Below are positions 61,820-64,000 of a DNA stretch of 64,000 nucleotides, piece after piece. Origin of the DNA: CAYREV01 sp964423345. Its GTDB lineage: Bacteria; Bacteroidota; Rhodothermia; Balneolales; Balneolaceae. Positions within the stretch are counted from its first letter, which is position 1. Each line of letters starts with the position of its first letter. The notes beneath the pieces were generated by a model. It was given only the letters and a program-made list of their open reading frames with translations, was not told where the DNA came from and ran no database searches. Position numbers and translations under genes: made by a program. Where the stretch lies: positions 1-64,000 of the forward strand of contig CAYREV010000005.1 of NCBI GenBank assembly GCA_964423345.1, read 5' to 3'.

Positions 61820-64000
61820 ATGGTTTATTGGAGAGGGGCAAACAACCATTCTGCCAAATCTCTACTGTTTATACCGATTCTTCTCCTTTCTTTTCTTATT
61901 TCATTAACCAACGCCCCTGCAGCACAACCCCTGTCGGACCCTGCCCGCCTACTTGTGAAAGCGGACTCCCTGTCAAAAGCTGCCCAATACGAGAAAGCCC
62001 TCGGTTTTTATAAGAAGGCACAGGACTATTACAGCCGCCGCGGCAATCATGAAAAGGTGTTGGACTCCCTTTTCGGGCTCTGCTCAACCAATCTTGCTAT
62101 GAATCGTTTCCAGCAGGCAGACAAATACGCCGGGAAGGGCGTAGTACTGGCCGACAGCCTGTTTCCCAAACGTCCCGACCGGCTGGCCTTCTCCAGGCTG
62201 AGCCGGGGGAGGACCCTTGCCGCCCGTGCCAAATACGACGAGGCCATGAAATGGTACCGCGAGGGCATGGCAAAACTACAGGCCTCCGAAAGCAAGGAGC
62301 CGGTAGCCGTACGATTGTTGTTGGCCATGGGTAATCTTCGCCATGAACAGGGGCAGCTGGAGCAGTCTCTTACCTACCTGTCACGAGCTGAAGATCTATA
62401 CCATCGCTGGCAGATCAACGACAAACTGTTGCTGGGAGAGCTGTATAACAGATATGGTATTGTTTACCAGGACCAGGCAAAAGATGAAAAAGCATTGCGC
62501 TATTTCAGGAGGGCCCTTACCCTGCACAGGAATCAGCTACACAGCGACCATCCCGATATTGCCAGAATCTATAATAACATCGGGATCATCCACTATTATA
62601 CGGGAGACTACAGCCGAACACTGGATCACTTCAGAAAGGCCACCGAAATCCTTTCCCGATACCACGGAAGAACCCATAAGCTTGTAGCAGCGGGGTATAA
62701 TAATATCGGCATCGTTTATTCGGAGATGGGCGAGCTTGAGAAGGCTACAGGCTACCTGGAAAAGGCCCTCGCCATCAAGGAGGAGCTATTGGGGGCCGTA
62801 CATCCGGATGTGGCAATCGGCTATATGAATATTGGAGCTGTTTACTTTGATATGAAACAATACCGGAAGGCGATTGACTATTATAAAAAATCGGAGGATT
62901 TGCACCTGGAGCTGTTTCCCGAAGGGCATCCGGAACTTGCCAATGTATACGCAAACCTGGGAGAGGCCTACACCCGCCTGGAGAACTACCGGAAAGCATT
63001 GCAATATTTTGAGAAAGACCTGTCAATTAATAAAGACCGCCTGGGCCCGGAACACCCGCTCATCGGAGATAGCTATACGAAGATGGGCGAATTATACGGG
63101 CGGATTGAACATTATGAGCGTTCCCTGAACAACTTTTCAAAAGCCCTTTCCATTTTTGTCCGCAATGCCCCCCGCGAAAGCGAAATGCGGGTAGAAACCC
63201 TGGAGGATGTAACCTACCCGAACCATTTGCTTGAAGCCCTTACCCTCCGGGCAAACACCTTAAAAAAATATTACGAATCCTCCGAAAATACCCGCCACCT
63301 GCAACGATCCCTTCAGGATTATCTTCAGGCCGTAGGCCTTATTGATAAAATGCAAAAATCTTTCTCCCGGCAGGGTTCCAAAATGTTGCTCCGGGAACGG
63401 ACCCGCCCCCTTTACGAAAAGGCCCTGGATACCGCTTACCGGCTTTGGAAAATGGATAACGCCCGCCGCTATAAGGAATACGCATTATACCTCTCCGAAA
63501 AGAGCAGGAATCAAATTCTTCTTCAACACCTTCAAAAAATCAACGCCCGTAAATTTGCAGGCATACCCGATTCTGTCATCGCTCGTGAGAGTCAAATAAC
63601 CTCCCGCATTACCGGCCTTCAACAAAGGTTGGAGGGACTGATCCGGTCTGCCGACTCAACCTCAAGGTACCGGCTTCGAGACTCTTTGTTCGCTTCTCGG
63701 CGGGCATTGCAACAACATATCAGGCGGATTGAAAATAAATACCCCTCTTATTACCAGCTTAAGTACCAGCCCGTATCCATATCGGCTTCTGATATTCAAA
63801 GGAAACAACTGGCAGGGGGTGAGTCTTATGTCGAATACTTTTGGGGAGAGGAACACCTGTATGCCTTTGTCCTCAATCCCGGGTCGTTTCATCTTAAACG
63901 CTGGAGGCGCGATACCCTCTTGTCGCAACAGCTTGTGGAATATAGAAAATCCCTGTCGGGCAATTTTTCCACTGCAAATATTGCCGAGTTGGGTCATCTC
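61820..64000 (+). CDS. TPR-repeat protein with CHAT domain (C-terminus cut by window edge)
   Basis: The frame is open from ATG 61820 to the end (727 codons). A signal-like helix (about 15-32, ends APAAQ) is followed by at least seven TPRs (DEAMKWYREGMAKLQ, EKALRYFRRALTLHR, GYNNIGIVYSEMGELEKATG, KAIDYYKKSEDLHLE, KALQYFEKDLSINKD). A helical linker (about 450-650) follows. Near residue 665 begins a CHAT domain (SYVEYFWGEEHLYAFVLNPG), whose catalytic His and Cys lie beyond the window. CHAT domains are caspase-like peptidases, often with TPR. The leader suggests periplasmic or surface location. Start is probable. Confidence 0.85.
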   Translation, partial: MVYWRGANNHSAKSLLFIPILLLSFLISLTNAPAAQPLSDPARLLVKADSLSKAAQYEKALGFYKKAQDYYSRRGNHEKVLDSLFGLCSTNLAMNRFQQADKYAGKGVVLADSLFPKRPDRLAFSRLSRGRTLAARAKYDEAMKWYREGMAKLQASESKEPVAVRLLLAMGNLRHEQGQLEQSLTYLSRAEDLYHRWQINDKLLLGELYNRYGIVYQDQAKDEKALRYFRRALTLHRNQLHSDHPDIARIYNNIGIIHYYTGDYSRTLDHFRKATEILSRYHGRTHKLVAAGYNNIGIVYSEMGELEKATGYLEKALAIKEELLGAVHPDVAIGYMNIGAVYFDMKQYRKAIDYYKKSEDLHLELFPEGHPELANVYANLGEAYTRLENYRKALQYFEKDLSINKDRLGPEHPLIGDSYTKMGELYGRIEHYERSLNNFSKALSIFVRNAPRESEMRVETLEDVTYPNHLLEALTLRANTLKKYYESSENTRHLQRSLQDYLQAVGLIDKMQKSFSRQGSKMLLRERTRPLYEKALDTAYRLWKMDNARRYKEYALYLSEKSRNQILLQHLQKINARKFAGIPDSVIARESQITSRITGLQQRLEGLIRSADSTSRYRLRDSLFASRRALQQHIRRIENKYPSYYQLKYQPVSISASDIQRKQLAGGESYVEYFWGEEHLYAFVLNPGSFHLKRWRRDTLLSQQLVEYRKSLSGNFSTANIAELGHL

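Noticed and set aside
1..64000. CRISPR array, prophage, insertion sequence or rRNA operon
   Set aside because: No regularly spaced repeats, transposase, integrase, phage structural gene or rRNA-like sequence was seen.

Overview
The window looks like chromosomal DNA of a free-living, probably halophilic or marine member of the Bacteroidota/Rhodothermota/Balneolota group; a Balneolales-type bacterium is my best guess. This rests on family content: two CBM9/DUF5916 outer-membrane proteins, a DUF6090 protein, a cyclase-FlgO-TPR protein, many short lipoproteins with SxxC/GSC lipoboxes, and TPR/CHAT architecture. The lineage is inferred from families and not proven. There are no rRNA or tRNA genes, no CRISPR array, no insertion sequence and no phage module. 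It is a gene-dense mixture of housekeeping, stress, metal and signalling genes on both strands.

Left part (1-12.8 kb): a PAS-HisKA_2 kinase cut by the left edge, an MscS channel, a conserved hypothetical, a MddA-like membrane methyltransferase, an alpha/beta-hydrolase-LuxR fusion, a small Pmp3 protein and a large SLC12-type transporter. Next comes a divergent metal/sulfur-looking locus: a cupredoxin-like lipoprotein facing an ArsR-rhodanese fusion across a palindromic operator, followed by a Met-rich exported protein, a SHOCT protein, a fatty-acid-hydroxylase-family enzyme and a second MddA-like paralogue.

Middle (12.8-36 kb): a TPR protein, an ArsM-like methyltransferase lacking two of the usual arsenic-binding cysteines, a 1142-residue SARP/BTAD-AAA-TPR regulator, an HxlR-SCP2 regulator, a GAF histidine kinase, argD and the fetAB metal exporter. 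Then follow a second 301-residue cupredoxin-like lipoprotein, a CBM9/DUF5916 protein, a DUF6090 protein and a class III cyclase with TPRs. A two-domain multicopper oxidase abuts a ZIP transporter, and a membrane histidine kinase closes the section.

Right part (36-64 kb): an S9 peptidase, Hsp20, a Tat sulfatase, a divergent beta-carbonic anhydrase/SulP pair, a diheme cytochrome c and a PLP decarboxylase. A TetR regulator faces an nfeD-slipin pair across two near-identical palindromes. Beyond these lie a tandem alpha/beta hydrolase with one dead domain, a SnoaL-like lipoprotein, a Gfo/Idh/MocA oxidoreductase, a YdjM-like hydrolase, a second CBM9/DUF5916 protein, DoxX, an HTH protein, a phosphatidyltransferase, ftsY and a TPR-CHAT protein cut by the right edge.

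Three themes stand out. Extracytoplasmic metal handling recurs (two cupredoxin lipoproteins, a multicopper oxidase coupled to ZIP, FetAB, Met-rich protein). Some enzymes have altered catalytic residues (Cys nucleophile, Asn nucleophile, ArsM without its Cys residues). Several gene relics formed by internal deletion or frameshift are visible (a DinB, a SnoaL/DUF4440 and a rhodanese relic).
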